Assembly: GCF_022458985.1 (NCBI RefSeq)
Contig: NC_061776.1
Span: forward strand, 1,112,219 to 1,176,218
Length of the DNA: 64,000 nt
DNA from: Mugil cephalus
Taxonomy: Eukaryota > Chordata > Actinopteri > Mugiliformes > Mugilidae
Reading direction: 5' to 3'
Below are positions 42,195-53,400 of this stretch, piece by piece (positions within the stretch are counted from its first letter, which is position 1; every line of letters starts with the position of its first letter). The position numbers and the translations under genes were made by a program. Under the pieces are notes generated by a model. It made no database searches and was not told the DNA's origin. It saw only the letters and a list, made by a program, of their open reading frames with translations.

Positions 42195-43755
42195 TCAGTC
42201 GGGCGCCGCCCCGCGGTGCTGGGTGAACCTCTTCAGGTGGTAGCGCAGGACTCCTTTGGTCTTGAAGGTTTTGCCGCAGCTGCAGGCGTGCGGCCGCTCG
42301 CCGGTGTGGTCGAGCTGGTGGATGCGGAGCAGCGAGCTGGTGAAGAAGAACTCGCCGCAGGTGAAGCAGTAGTGGCTCTTCTCTCCCGTGTGTTTGGTTC
42401 TCTGGTGGCTCAGCAGCGAACCCGACGTGATGAAGCTCCGGCCACAGTCCCGGCAGCCGAAGGGCCGCTCGCCCGTGTGGATCCTCTCGTGGGCCCTCCA
42501 CGAGTTGTGGTATGAGAAGGACTTGTGGCAGTAGGAGCAGTGGTAGCGCTTCTCCTTGGTGTGGCTCAGACGATGCATCTTCAGGTAGTGAGCGATGGTG
42601 AAGCTCTTGCCGCAGTCGTCGCAGCTGAACGGCTTTTCGCCCACGTGGAACAGCGTGATGTGGGACCTGAGGTGGGACGACTGCGTGAACCTCTTCCCGC
42701 AGGTGGTGCAGAGGAACGGTCTCTCCCCGGTGTGGGTCACCATGTGCGACTTGAGGTGAGGCGACTGGGTGAACCTCTTCCCGCACTCGGGGCAGCGGTA
42801 GGGCTTCAGGCCGGTGTGGGTGCGGTTGTGCAGCTTGAGGCCCTGCAGGCTGGAGAAACACTTCCCGCACTCGGAGCAGCGGTAGGCCCTCAGGTCCTCG
42901 TGAGTCCGCTGGTGGCTACGCATGCCGCTCAGCAGCTTGAAGGCTTTCCCACAGGTGGGACACTGGTGCGGTTTCCGGGGGGAGTGGGTCACCTGGTGCT
43001 GTTTCAGGCTCTGGGGGTTGCTGAAGGTCTTGGGGCACTTGGGGCACGGCAGCGGCTTCGGGTTCTTGTGCGACTTGCGGTGGAAGTTGAAGCCCTGGTA
43101 GGACACAAACATCTTCCCGCACACGGTGCAGCGGTAGCACTTCTCTCCGCTGTGGACTTGCAGGTGCTGGGAGAGCTCGTCCTGCAGGCTGAAGCCGTCC
43201 CCACAGAACCAGCACTTGAAGGGTTTGGTGCCGGAGTGGGTCCGGTGGTGGGTTTTCCAGTCCCTCTTCAGGGCGAAGGTCTTGTCGCAGTAGGAGCAGC
43301 GGTAGGGCTCGCTGCGGTCGTGGATCTGCTGGTGGATGACCAGGCTCATCAGGGTCGGGTACGTCTTCCCGCAGCGCCAGCACTCGTTGGGTTTCTGCCC
43401 TCTGTGGGTCCACAGGTGAGCCTCCAGGTGAGACGGCTTGTAGAAGCCCTTCCTACACTGGGGGCAGTAGACCATCTTCCTGCCGGGGCCGGCGCTCTGC
43501 TGGCTCAGGTCCCACGGCAGAGGGAGGTCGTCTGCAGGGGGTCGGAGGTCAGAGGTCAGGGCTTTACTCTAAACGAGCGGGTTTTATCCTGAACTTTAAA
43601 CTCTCACCCAGACACAGGAAGTCCCGCCCCCCCAGCCAGGAGGAGACGTCTGTCAGTCGAACCTGGAGGTTCTTCAGGACCGGGTACGACTGGATCTCCA
43701 CGTCTCCGTCCGGCTCCGCTTTCACGCTGACGCTGCAGACGTCTCCGGACCCCAT
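42195..43755 (-). CDS. C2H2 zinc-finger protein, 15 fingers
   Basis: Nuclear DNA-binding protein of the C2H2 class. Two coding exons, 43608-43755 and 42195-43531, give 494 residues plus stop. The start is [20 protein letters not shown]. The N-terminal exon carries no KRAB, SCAN or BTB that I recognise; VKAEPD resembles a sumoylation site. Exon 2 encodes fifteen tandem fingers from [20 protein letters not shown] to near the end; most linkers are degenerate, with classical HTGERPF or HTGEKP linkers only in the C-terminal third. The last finger is odd: CSCGKTF has one residue between the cysteines instead of two. I could not name an orthologue; it may be a fish-specific expansion gene. Possible poly(A) signals lie near 41369. 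The 355-residue frame on the opposite strand (42525-43592) is its shadow. Confidence 0.92.
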
Positions 43756-44810
43756 CTTTAAAACAGACCAGAGCAGACGATGGAGGCATCAGGAAAGATA
43801 ATCAAACCCAGCACAGAGACGTTCAACAACAACAACAGACATCAAAGAAGGTGGAGACAGCAGGTCTGTCAATCACTAATCAGCTGATTGATCAATCAAT
43901 CAACCAATGGTCAATCAGACGGAATGATGGTCAACACTGATCAACAGCTGATATGTAACTCATCTCTATTGTCCCTGTGGAGCCTCAACCAAACTCCATT
44001 CAGAATTCAGTAGATTTAAGGGCAGCGGAGCCTCCAGTGTTCTCAGTCCGGCTCTGGTGTCTCTGGTTCGGCCCGGACTCTGCTACTTTGTCGCTCCTCA
44101 CGCTCCACATCCGGTCCAAACGAATCGAGCCTGGACCGGACCCCTCCCGGTGCAGAGTTCGGTCCGGATGAGGCCGAGTGAACCAGAGGACGGTTCGGTT
44201 CTAGGAGCAGGGTCGCGTATCAGTCACAATCAGTGTTTTTCTGAATGGAGTTCGGCGACAGTACAACCCCCCTCCCTCCTCTCCTCTCCTCTCGCACCCC
44301 TCCCATCCAGAGCTAGCCCTGTTAGCTTAGCATGGTTAGCAGCTCTGACCGTGTCCGGAGGGAGGGGGGTCCGCGGTCCCGGTTCCGGGGGGTTCGTGTC
44401 CATGTCCATCCTCCGCTCCCGATGCTGGATCCCGTCCTGACGCTGAAGTCGATCGAGATCGAGTCCGAACCGGGATCAGCGGTCCACTTCCGGGGAAAAG
44501 TTCAGCCCCCCCCCCCCTCCCCCAGCCCCCCGGAGACTAGCAGACCACCGGAAGGTCCCGGTAGTTCCGGTCCCACAGGTGTGTCTCCTGCTCATGTGTC
44601 AACCAGGAACTTCTGTCCTCAGGACAAACAGCTGTTAGATCCGAACCAGGACCAGACACAGTTTAGTGCTGGTTCTGGTCGAACCTCATTATAAATTAAA
44701 CCCAGATAAAAGCACTAACCAGCAGGTGGCGCCAGTCACTGATCAGCGTTAAACTGGAGGTGGACGTGGTCGTAGTGTAGCGCCACCTTGAGGCAGACAT
44801 GTTATACACC
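43756..44810. promoter_or_regulatory. Upstream region of the zinc-finger gene
   Basis: CpG-richer sequence at about 44030-44580 with CCGG and GGTTCCGG stretches suggests a promoter for the minus-strand zinc-finger gene. ORFs on the plus strand here show no domain and I do not call them. Confidence 0.4.
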
Positions 44811-44814
44811 ACAG

Positions 44815-44872
44815 ACCAGGACCAGGACCAGGACCTGGACCTGGACCTGGTCCTGGTCCTGGTTTATGGTTC
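44815..44872 (+). repeat. (AGGACC)n hexamer array forming an inverted repeat
   Basis: AGGACCAGGACC is followed by its own reverse complement GGTCCTGGTCCT, so the RNA or single strand could fold into a hairpin. Confidence 0.9.
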
Positions 44873-45299
44873 AGATCTGAAGAAACAGATGAGAACTAGA
44901 ACAGAAAGGAACCATAACCCTGGAACGCGTAAATAAAACATTCAACCAGAACATTTATTAAGAGATTTATTCATTCATGATGAAAATATGAGACATTTAT
45001 TTACCTCATCACAGTAACACAGAAATACACGTAAAAGACAATATCAGAGTTGAAATACAAGAATAAGAATATGTCAGGATGAACGGTGCCGACAGTTAAT
45101 GTGGACAGTGAAGTAGTTGGTGCAAGTTGATGCAGCGCAAAAGAAAAACAAAAAACACAGATTATTGTGCAAAAAGAATCTGAAAACAGTTGTGAAAGAC
45201 ACGTCTGACGGATCCTTGCTGACTCAGCCCGGTGCTGCTGCCATGAAGGAGGCAGCCGCCGCTACAGACGGAGCTGCTTAGGTCCCTACAGCTGATCAC

Positions 45300-45492
45300 G
45301 AAGCCTGGACCAGGACCAGGACCAGGACCAGGACCAGGACCGAGACCAGGACCGAGACCAGGACCGAGACCAGGAGGACCAGGAGAACCAGGACCAGGAC
45401 GACCAGGACCAAGACCAGGAGGACCAAGACCAGGAGACCCAGGAGGACCACGAAGCCTGGACCAGGACCAGGACCAGGAGGACCAGGACCAG
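45300..45492 (+). repeat. (AGGACC)n array with AGACCAGGAGGACC variants
   Basis: About 190 bp of CCAGGA units with CCGAGA and AGGAGG variants. The antisense frames through it are artefacts. Confidence 0.93.
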
Positions 45493-45584
45493 GAGGCCCC
45501 CCCCAATCAGTGGAACTGTATCACTGAGTCGGCCCACTGCAGAGGAAGAGACAGTCGGACAGTTATTGGTTGATCTCAGGTATC

Positions 45585-45740
45585 TGTGTGTGTGTGTGTG
45601 TGTCTGTGTTATAGTGTGTGTGTTACAGTGTGTGTTATAGTGTGTGTGTTATAGTGTGTGTGTTACAGTGTGTGTTACAGTGTGTGTTACAGTGTGTGTT
45701 ACAGTGTGTGTTACAGTGTGTGTTACAGTGTGTGTTCAGC
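45585..45740 (+). repeat. (GT)n and GTGTGTTACA repeats
   Basis: Ten or more GTGTGTTACA/GTGTGTTATA units following a GT run. Confidence 0.93.
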
Positions 45741-45744
45741 AGGG

Positions 45745-46260
45745 ATCAGACGAACGCTTCGGTCGGTCTTTGTCACAGCGTCCCGCTCTCAGAACAAACT
45801 GCCTGGCGAGACGCTACAATTCGGCCTTTTGTTCACATCATCTCCCAATGCCCCACCCCTTCTGTGACGTCACACATGTAAGGCCTCAAGTGACTAAAGT
45901 GACTAGATCACTCTGTATATGCTCACAATACTCGCCTCCACAGTGACGTCACTGATGAGGTCAGCAGCCAATCAGACATCAGTTAGTCACCAGGTACAGG
46001 CCCACCTGGAAGACAGAGCACAATCAACACGTAGCATTGCTTATACATCCCATGCGGCTACAGTGTAGCATGTAACTACAGTGTAGCATGTAGCATGTAG
46101 CATGCGGCTACAGTGTAGCATGTAGCTACAGTGTAGCATGTAGCATGAGGCGCCTGGATCAGTCTCCGCTTCAGTCCGGTTTTGTCACGGCCCCTCTGTG
46201 AACAGACTGCCGGGGCTTCAGTCGGCCTTTCATCTCATCACCTCCAGACAGACCTGCTCT
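45745..46260 (+). repeat. Two diverged copies of an unidentified ~105-bp repeat
   Basis: Segments 45745-45850 and 46156-46255 share GGATCAG, CGCTTC, TTTTGTCAC, CTCTG(A)ACA, ACTGCC and TCGGCCTTT in order. They are separated by a GTAGCATGTAGC array at about 46055-46145. The family is unknown. Nothing else is recognised in 45860-46050. Confidence 0.4.
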
Positions 46261-46299
46261 TAAGAGTTCAAGTCTCCGCAGTAAAAGCTGAACCCATCC

Positions 46300-46740
46300 C
46301 TGTCTGCGGTTACCTGTGTGCTCTCCTCGGAGCTCCGGCCGCCATGTTCCCTGGCTGCTAGCGGAGGTAGCATGTCAGCACATTAGCTCGGTGCTGCAGC
46401 ATCTTCTATAAGCACTGGTTCTCCGCCAGTCAGTCCACACAGACACAGAATCATCCTCCTCTTCTGGTTTTAATCTGGGTTCTACTTCCAAGAGCCTCAG
46501 GAAAACTTGAAACGCTCCCGTTTTGTCCTCGCTACAACTGCCGCCATTAGAGGCTTTAAAGACCGGCCGACCAATCAGCGCCGTCCGCTTCTTCTTCGTC
46601 TTCTGCCGGACTTTTATTGTTGTCTGACAAACGGCACAAAACATAGCGCCCCCCGAGGACGGAGGAGGATCCTCCGCTCAGCCTCGTGTTATTGATCCCA
46701 GCGACACAAATAAAAATAAATCCTTCCATATGTGACTAAT
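46300..46740. promoter_or_regulatory. Possible promoter/TE-like CTTCTTCTTCG box upstream of the dynein-tail gene
   Basis: GCCGTCCGCTTCTTCTTCGT and AACATAGCGCCCCCCGAGG match the style of boxes near 6780 and 63840. No coding exon was seen. The element may be part of a small dispersed repeat. Confidence 0.3.
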
Positions 46741-46749
46741 ATAGTGAAT

Positions 46750-46822
46750 AACAATCTAATCTAATCTAATCTAATCTAATCTAATCTAATCTAATCTAAT
46801 CTAATCTAATCTAATCTAATCT
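46750..46822 (+). repeat. (TCTAA)n microsatellite
   Basis: About 14 pentanucleotide units. It may be the variable tail of an upstream retroposon. Plain AT-rich sequence follows to 47255. Confidence 0.95.
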
Positions 46823-47257
46823 GCTGAAGTGTGCTGTCATGATGCCTTCAGCGACTGCAGGTGAAAAAGAAAATTTTGCTTTTTTGTCGTATTTGATCTT
46901 CCAATGAGATGTGGAGTCAGAATATATTTCCAACAGGACTGTTTATTTTATTTTATAACATCTTTAGATCATTTTACCATCACGTTGTGTTTCTGTCGTG
47001 ACTAATGGAATTAGAGATTGTTCATATTAAAGAACACAGGACATGTCGTGATATCAGATGATGACATCACTATATTAAAGAAGTTTCCTAAACATAAAAT
47101 AAAAACAGGAAATTGTTTGTTTGAAATGTGTTTGTTTTGTTAAATGTTGATCGTATTTACGACGTTTAGCGGAGGTTCCTGAACGCAGCATTGACGGTGC
47201 GTTAATTTACCGTTAGACAATAATTAACGGTTGAAACGGTTTTTGTACGAGGATCCG

Positions 47258-47440
47258 GACCAGGACCAGGACCAGGACCAGGACCAGGACCAGGACCGAG
47301 TCGAGAACTAGAAACAGAAACTGAACAAGTATCAGGACTAGAAATAGGATCAGACCTACAGACCTAGGACCAGGAGCAGAGATAGAACCAGAACCAGGTC
47401 CAGAGATCAGGACTAGACCCAGACCCAGACCCAGACCCAG
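47258..47440 (+). repeat. (ACCAGG)n and GACCCA repeats just upstream of the dynein-tail start codon
   Basis: AGGACCAGGACC units at 47260-47298 and (CCCAGA)n at 47415-47437, which stop 3 bp before the ATG at 47441. The 5' UTR is probably repeat-derived. Confidence 0.9.
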
Positions 47441-50400
47441 ATGGAGGGTCAGGAGGACGGGCGGCTGGACCCCATCCGGTCCTTCAGCCTCTCCAGCTTC
47501 AGGCTGGGCCCCGAGGTCTGGACTGAGTTCACATCAGACGAAGACAACGTGGTGACCCTGAACAACTTCTGCAGCAGCCAGGACTTCAGCCACCTCTTCC
47601 TCTACTGGGACCGGGACCAGGACCAGGACCCGGGCCAGAACTCCAGAATCTGCGTGACCCTGGACTTCCCCCCAGGAGTCGCCTCCAAAGTCCTGAGTGT
47701 GTCCAAGAGGAGTCGTGAAGCCGTGACCAAAGAAAACGCCAGAAACATTTTATCCATCCAGGAGGTTGATGGAGGAGACGCCCTGAGCTGCAGCATCGCC
47801 CTCAGCGAGGTAGGCTAATGCTAGGCTAATTGAGGCTAATGCTAGCCTAGCTGGCTAATGCTAGGCTAATTGAGGCTAATGCTAGCCTAGCTGCAGCATC
47901 GCCCTCAGCGAGGTAGGCTAATGCTAGGCTAATTGAGGCTAATGCTAGCCTAGCTGCAGCATCGCCCTCACCCAGGTAGGCTAATGCTAGGCTAATTGAG
48001 GCTAATACTAGCCTAGCTGCAGCATCGACTTCAGCCAGGTAGGCTAATGCTAGGCTAATTCAGGCTAATGCTAGCCTAGCTGGCTAATGCTAGGCTAATT
48101 AAGGCTAATGCTAGCCTAGCTGCAGCATCGCCCTCACCCAGGTAGGCTAATGCTAGGCTAATTCAGGCTAATGCTAGCCTAGCTGCAGGATCGCCCTCAC
48201 CCAGGTAGGCTAATGCTAAGCTAATTGAAGCTAATGCTAGCCTAGCTGCAGCATCGCCCTCACCCAGGTAGGCTAATGCTAGGCTAACTGGAGGCTAACT
48301 GGAGGCTAGTTGCAGCATTGCTTCACCATGGTAGGCTAATGCTAGGCTAATGGAGACTCAAGGAGGCTCACTGCAGCATAGCCCTCACCCAGGTAGGCTA
48401 ATGCTAGGCCAGCTGCCACATTGTCTTCAACCCAGAGACAAGCAGCCGCTGGGCTCCAGGTGTAGTGCTAACATGCTATGCTAACCTGCCCAGGTGACAT
48501 GTGCGTTGCTCAGTGACCCGGAGACGAGCAGCCGCTGGGCTCCAGGTGTAGTGCTAACATGCTATGCTAACCTGCCCAGGTGACATGTGCGTTGCTCAGT
48601 GACCCGGAGACGAGCAGCCGCTGGGCTCCAGGTGTAGTGCTAACATGCTATGCTAACCTGCCCAGGTGACATGTGCGTTGCTCAGTGACCCGGAGACGAG
48701 CAGCCGCTGGGCTCCAGGTGTAGTGCTAACATGCTATGCTAACCTGCCCAGGTGACATGTGCGTTGCTCAGTGACCCGGAGACGAGCAGCCGCTGGGCTC
48801 CAGGTGTAGTGCTAACATGCTATGCTAACCTGCCCAGGTGACATGTGCGTTGCTCAGTGACCCGGAGACGAGCAGCCGCTGGGCTCCAGGTGTAGTGCTA
48901 ACATGCTATGCTAACCTGCCCAGGTGACATGTGCGTTGCTCAGTGACCCGGAGACGAGCAGCCGCTGGGCTCCAGGTGTAGTGCTAACATGCTATGCTAA
49001 CCTGCCCAGGTGACATGTGCGTTGCTCAGTGACCCGGAGACGAGCAGCCGCTGGGCTCCAGGTGTAGCTGAGGAGGCCGTGAGGTTCATGAAGAGGCAGA
49101 GGAACGAGGCTCAGGTGATGAAGGCTCAGGTGGACGGACTCACCTTCCTACCTCAACCTGACTCCGTCAGCCCGGAGGGTCTCAACGATGACGGGGGACA
49201 ACAGTAGGACACTTGGAGTGTTTGTGTTTTATCAGCACTGGACCACAGCTCCCAGCATGCATTTCACCACCAGCCAATCAGCTGTTACTGTCACCATGGT
49301 TACGGTGGCAGGTTCATTAATGTTCTTAGACTTAAACAGACTTTAATGATCCACGAGGGAAATTACTTTGTCACCGTAGCTTTGTTGCATATAAAAGAAA
49401 ACACTCTTAATAAAAAACAAAACTAATAAATAAGATTAGATTAAGGTTAAAATGATTATCTAGCAAAATAATAGTAATAATAACGGAGCTGCAACAGTGT
49501 CCACGGTGATGTGCTTGTTGCAACAGTGGCAGGCATCATGGCATCGCACGGCTCAGGTGAAATGTATTCTGGGATACTTCCTGTCCAGGTGTGTGTGTCC
49601 AGGTGTGTGTGTCCAGGTATGTGTGTCCTCTCCCTGTGTCCTGTCCAGTCTGGTCCACACCTGTGACGGAGTCATCGTGGAGTGGGCGGAGCTAGTGTCA
49701 GAGTTCCTGCAGCAGGACTGGTCCAGACCGGTTCTGGAGGGACTGAAGCCGACGCCCTCTGAGGAGTTTAACTTCTGGTGGATCCGCCTCAGGAACCTGG
49801 ACTTCATCCAGCAGCAGGTGACCACACGTCCACATGTCCACAGGTCGTCATGGAGACATCTCGTTGCTAAGGACGTCTGTCTGTTGTCATCAGCTGATGA
49901 GTCCGAGTGCTCAGCTGGTGGCGTCCATCGTCCAGACTGGAGACAGCGTCTACTGGTCCACTCTGAGGGACATCTACAGGGACGTCCAGGAAGGTACCTG
50001 ACGTTGTGGACAAGGAGGACACAGACACACCTGCAGTCTCCAACACACCTTTCCCATGTCCTCTGTCCTCTCAGCTCTGCAGGAGGCTGAGGATGTGACC
50101 AGGAACCTGCGTCCAGTCCAGGACAAGCTGAAGGACATCCAGCACATGGAGTTCCACCAGGTAGGGTTGGACCTGGGGACACATGGAGGACACATGGATT
50201 AGACATAGGGGAGACATGGAGACACACGAGGAGACATAGAGGAGATATGGGGGAGACATGGAGGAGACATGGGGACATGTCCTGGACCTGGACCTGGACA
50301 GGTGTGACTGGACTTTGATTGACAGCTGAGGGACAACATGGCCGCCGTGATGGAGGAGGTGCGTCTGCTCTGGGTCCGGTCTCAGTTCTACTGCAGCCCC

Positions 50401-53400
50401 TGTAGGATGGTGGTTCTTCTCCAGGAGATCTGCAACCTCTTCATACAAATGGTATGTCCTCCAGGACCAGGTCCAGGTCCAGGTCCAGGTCCTGGTCCTG
50501 GACCTGGACCTGGACCTGATCTAAAGATTCTTCTTGTTCTTCTGGAGCAGAGCAGGGGGTTCCTGCGAGGACAGGAAGTGATGCGTGGTCTGGTGTCAGA
50601 ACCCCGTCTTGTTCTGGATCAGATCAGACTGGTGATACGGACTCTGCAGACTCTGAAAGAGGTCTACGCTCAGAACCAGACTCTGTTGGATCAGAGCGTC
50701 AAGCAGGTAAGTGAGTGTGAAAGCTTCAGGGGATCCTGGGTCCTCTAGTCCTCTAGTCCTCTAGTCCTGGGTCCTCTAGTCCTCTAGTGCTCTGGTGCTC
50801 TAGTCCTGGGTCCTCTAGTCCTGGACCTCTAGTCCTCTAGTCCTGGGTCCTCTAGTCCTGGGTCCTCTAGTCCTCTTGTCATGGGTCCTCTAGTCCTCTA
50901 GTGCTCTAGTGCTCTAGTCCTGGGTCCTCTAGTCCTGGCCCTCTAGTCCTCTAGTCCTGGGTCCTCTAGTCCTCTTGTCATGGGTCCTCTAGTCCTCTAG
51001 TGCTCTAGTGCTCTAGTCCTGGGTCCTCTAGTTCTGGACCTCTAGTCCTCTAGTGTTGGGTCCTCTAGTCCTCTAGTCATGGGTCCTCTAGTCCTCTAGT
51101 CCTGTAGTCCTCTAGTCCTGGGTCCACTAGTCCTCTAGTCCTGGGCCCTCTAGTCCTGGGCCCTCTTGTCCTTTAGTCCTGGGTCCTCTAGTCCTGGGTC
51201 CTCTAGTCCTGAGTCCTCCTGTCCTCTAGTCCTGTGTCCTCTAGTCCTTTAGTCCTGGGTCCTCTAGTGCTCTAGTGCTCTAGTTCTGGGTCCTCTAGTC
51301 CTTTAGTCCTGGGTCCTCTAGTGCTCTAGTCCTGGGTCCTCTAGTCCTGAGTCCTCCTGTCCTCTAGTCCTGGGTCCTCTAGTCCTTTAGTCCTGGGTCC
51401 TCCAGTCCTCCAGTCCTCTAGTCCTTTAGTCCTGGGTCCTCTAGTGCTCTAGTGCTCTAGTTCTGGGTCCTCTAGTCCTTTAGTCCTGGGTCCTCTAGTG
51501 CTCTAGTGCTCTAGTCCTGGGTCCTCTAGTCCTGAGTCCTCCTGTCCTCTAGTCCTGGGTCCTCTAGTCCTTTAGTCCTGGGTCCTCCAGTCCTCCAGTC
51601 CTCTAGTCCTGAGTCCTCCAATCCTCTAGTCCTGGGTCCTCTAGTCCTATAGACCTGTAGTCCTGGGTCCTCTAGTCCTTTTGTCCTTTAGTCCTGGGTC
51701 CTGGGTCCTCTTGTCCTTTAGTCCTCAGGTCCTGGGTCCTGGGTCCTCTTGTCCTTTAGTCCTGGGTCCTCTAGTCCTCTTGTCCTTTAGTCCTGGGTCC
51801 TCTAGTCCTGTAGACCTGTAGTCCTGGGTCCTCTAGTCCTCTTGTCCTTTAGTCCTGGGTCCTCTTGTCCTTTCGTCCTGGGTCCTCTAGTCCTGTAGAC
51901 CTGTAGTCCTGGGTCCTGTACACCTAAGTCTGGTCTGACGTGTCTAAGCAGGACTCTGGCAGTCCTGGCTGGGACTTCCCTTCACACCTGGTCTTCTTGC
52001 ACCTGGACCACTTCCTCAGACGCCTCCACACCATCCAGGTACGCGTGGATGTGGTTCAACAATGTGGTTCTGACTTGTAGTCCAGGTCCCCCTGTAGTCC
52101 TCACCCCCTGTGTCCCCTCCAGGAGGTGTTCAGGATCACCCTCCAGTTGGAGCAGCTGGACCAGGCGGTTCTGTCCGGAGTCGGTGGGGGGATGTGGACT
52201 GACCTGGTCCAGGAGGTGTACCAGGACTTCCTGGTCCATGTGAGGCTCCTGTCTGAGTGCAGCTCTGACCCCACAGACCCAGAGGACCAGGTGAGTCTAG
52301 CAGGTGAGGTCAGCTGATGTGAAGGTCTTGTCTAACCCCCCCCCAAAAAAAAACCACCCCCCTTCCAAGAGCTTCCAGCTGCACCTGGACCAGTTCCAGT
52401 CTCAGGTGTCCCACATGGAGACTCAGCTGGTGTCAGTCCTCAGCCGGGCCCTGGAGGACTGCAGCAGACCCTGGTCTGGAGCCAAGGTACTGGCCTCTGA
52501 GGGTAACTGGTCTGGTCTGGTCTGGTCTGGTCTGGTCTGACCCGGTTCTGATCTGTGTTCCAGCTGGTGAAGATGTTCAGATTTGTCCTGGACCGGGCCC
52601 GGGTCCGGGATCAGCTGCGTCCTCAGCTGAGCCGGCTGGTGACGCTGGTCCTGAAGGATCTGGATCAGGCGGAGCAGGTGTTCCACCACCACAGAGACCG
52701 GTCCAGAACCTTCGGTAGGTTCTGTCCCATGGCTGCAGCTCGACTCATCTGGACTCAGCAGGTCCAGCGGAGAACTGAAGAGGCTCTGGAGAGCTACCGG
52801 ACCATCCAGGACCTGTGAGACCTGCACACGTAGCATCTGACCAGGACCAGGACCCAGGACCTAAAAACAAGTCTGTGCTGTGTTCAGGTGTTTGGACTCC
52901 CCTGAGGCCCAGCTGGTCCAGCAGAGGGTCCAGCAGGTGGAGGACGTCCTGCAGGACTTCAGGGACTCTGTCCGGTCAAACTGGAGTTCTCAGCTGGACT
53001 CGGACTCTGGCTTCATCCTGAAACACCCTCTGGTCCAGATCAGGGAGTCCGACCTCCTGGAGGTCAGCTGTAGCCTGAAGGTAAACCCGCCCCCCCCCCA
53101 CTGTAGCTGTGCTGTGATTGGCTCCTCTCAGACTCACCTGGACCCGTGCCCACAGGTGGAGGCGGTTCTACGGGGACTCAGGTACGCGAGCAGGGACCAG
53201 AACATGGACCTCCAGCCCCACACAGCCGGACTCTTCAGGACCAGAGAGGACGTCAGAAAGATCCACCTCCACCTGGGCCACATGGTGTCCTGCTACAACC
53301 AGGTACCTCCTGGACCTGGTCCTGGTCCTGGACCTGGACCTGGTTCTGGTCCTGGTCTACATTTGAGTTTCAGGGTCCAGGTTCAGACTGTGCTCCTCCT

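Noticed and set aside
42525-43592. 355-residue open frame opposite the zinc-finger gene
   Set aside because: Exact antisense shadow of the C2H2 exon; the Leu/Ala/Gly-rich product has no domain, and the minus-strand fingers are unmistakable.
44057-44694. Plus-strand frames of 120-127 residues upstream of the zinc-finger gene
   Set aside because: No domain, no splice context, Ser/Pro-rich composition expected from a GC-rich promoter.
48425-49080. CRISPR-like array (regular 86-bp repeats)
   Set aside because: There are no variable spacers between direct repeats, no cas genes, and the host is a vertebrate; units are splice-junction cassettes.
52715-52738. Tiny 24-bp intron suggested by GTAGGT...CTGCAG in the dynein-tail exon 52564-52814
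   Set aside because: Too short to be spliced, and the sequence stays in frame when read through.
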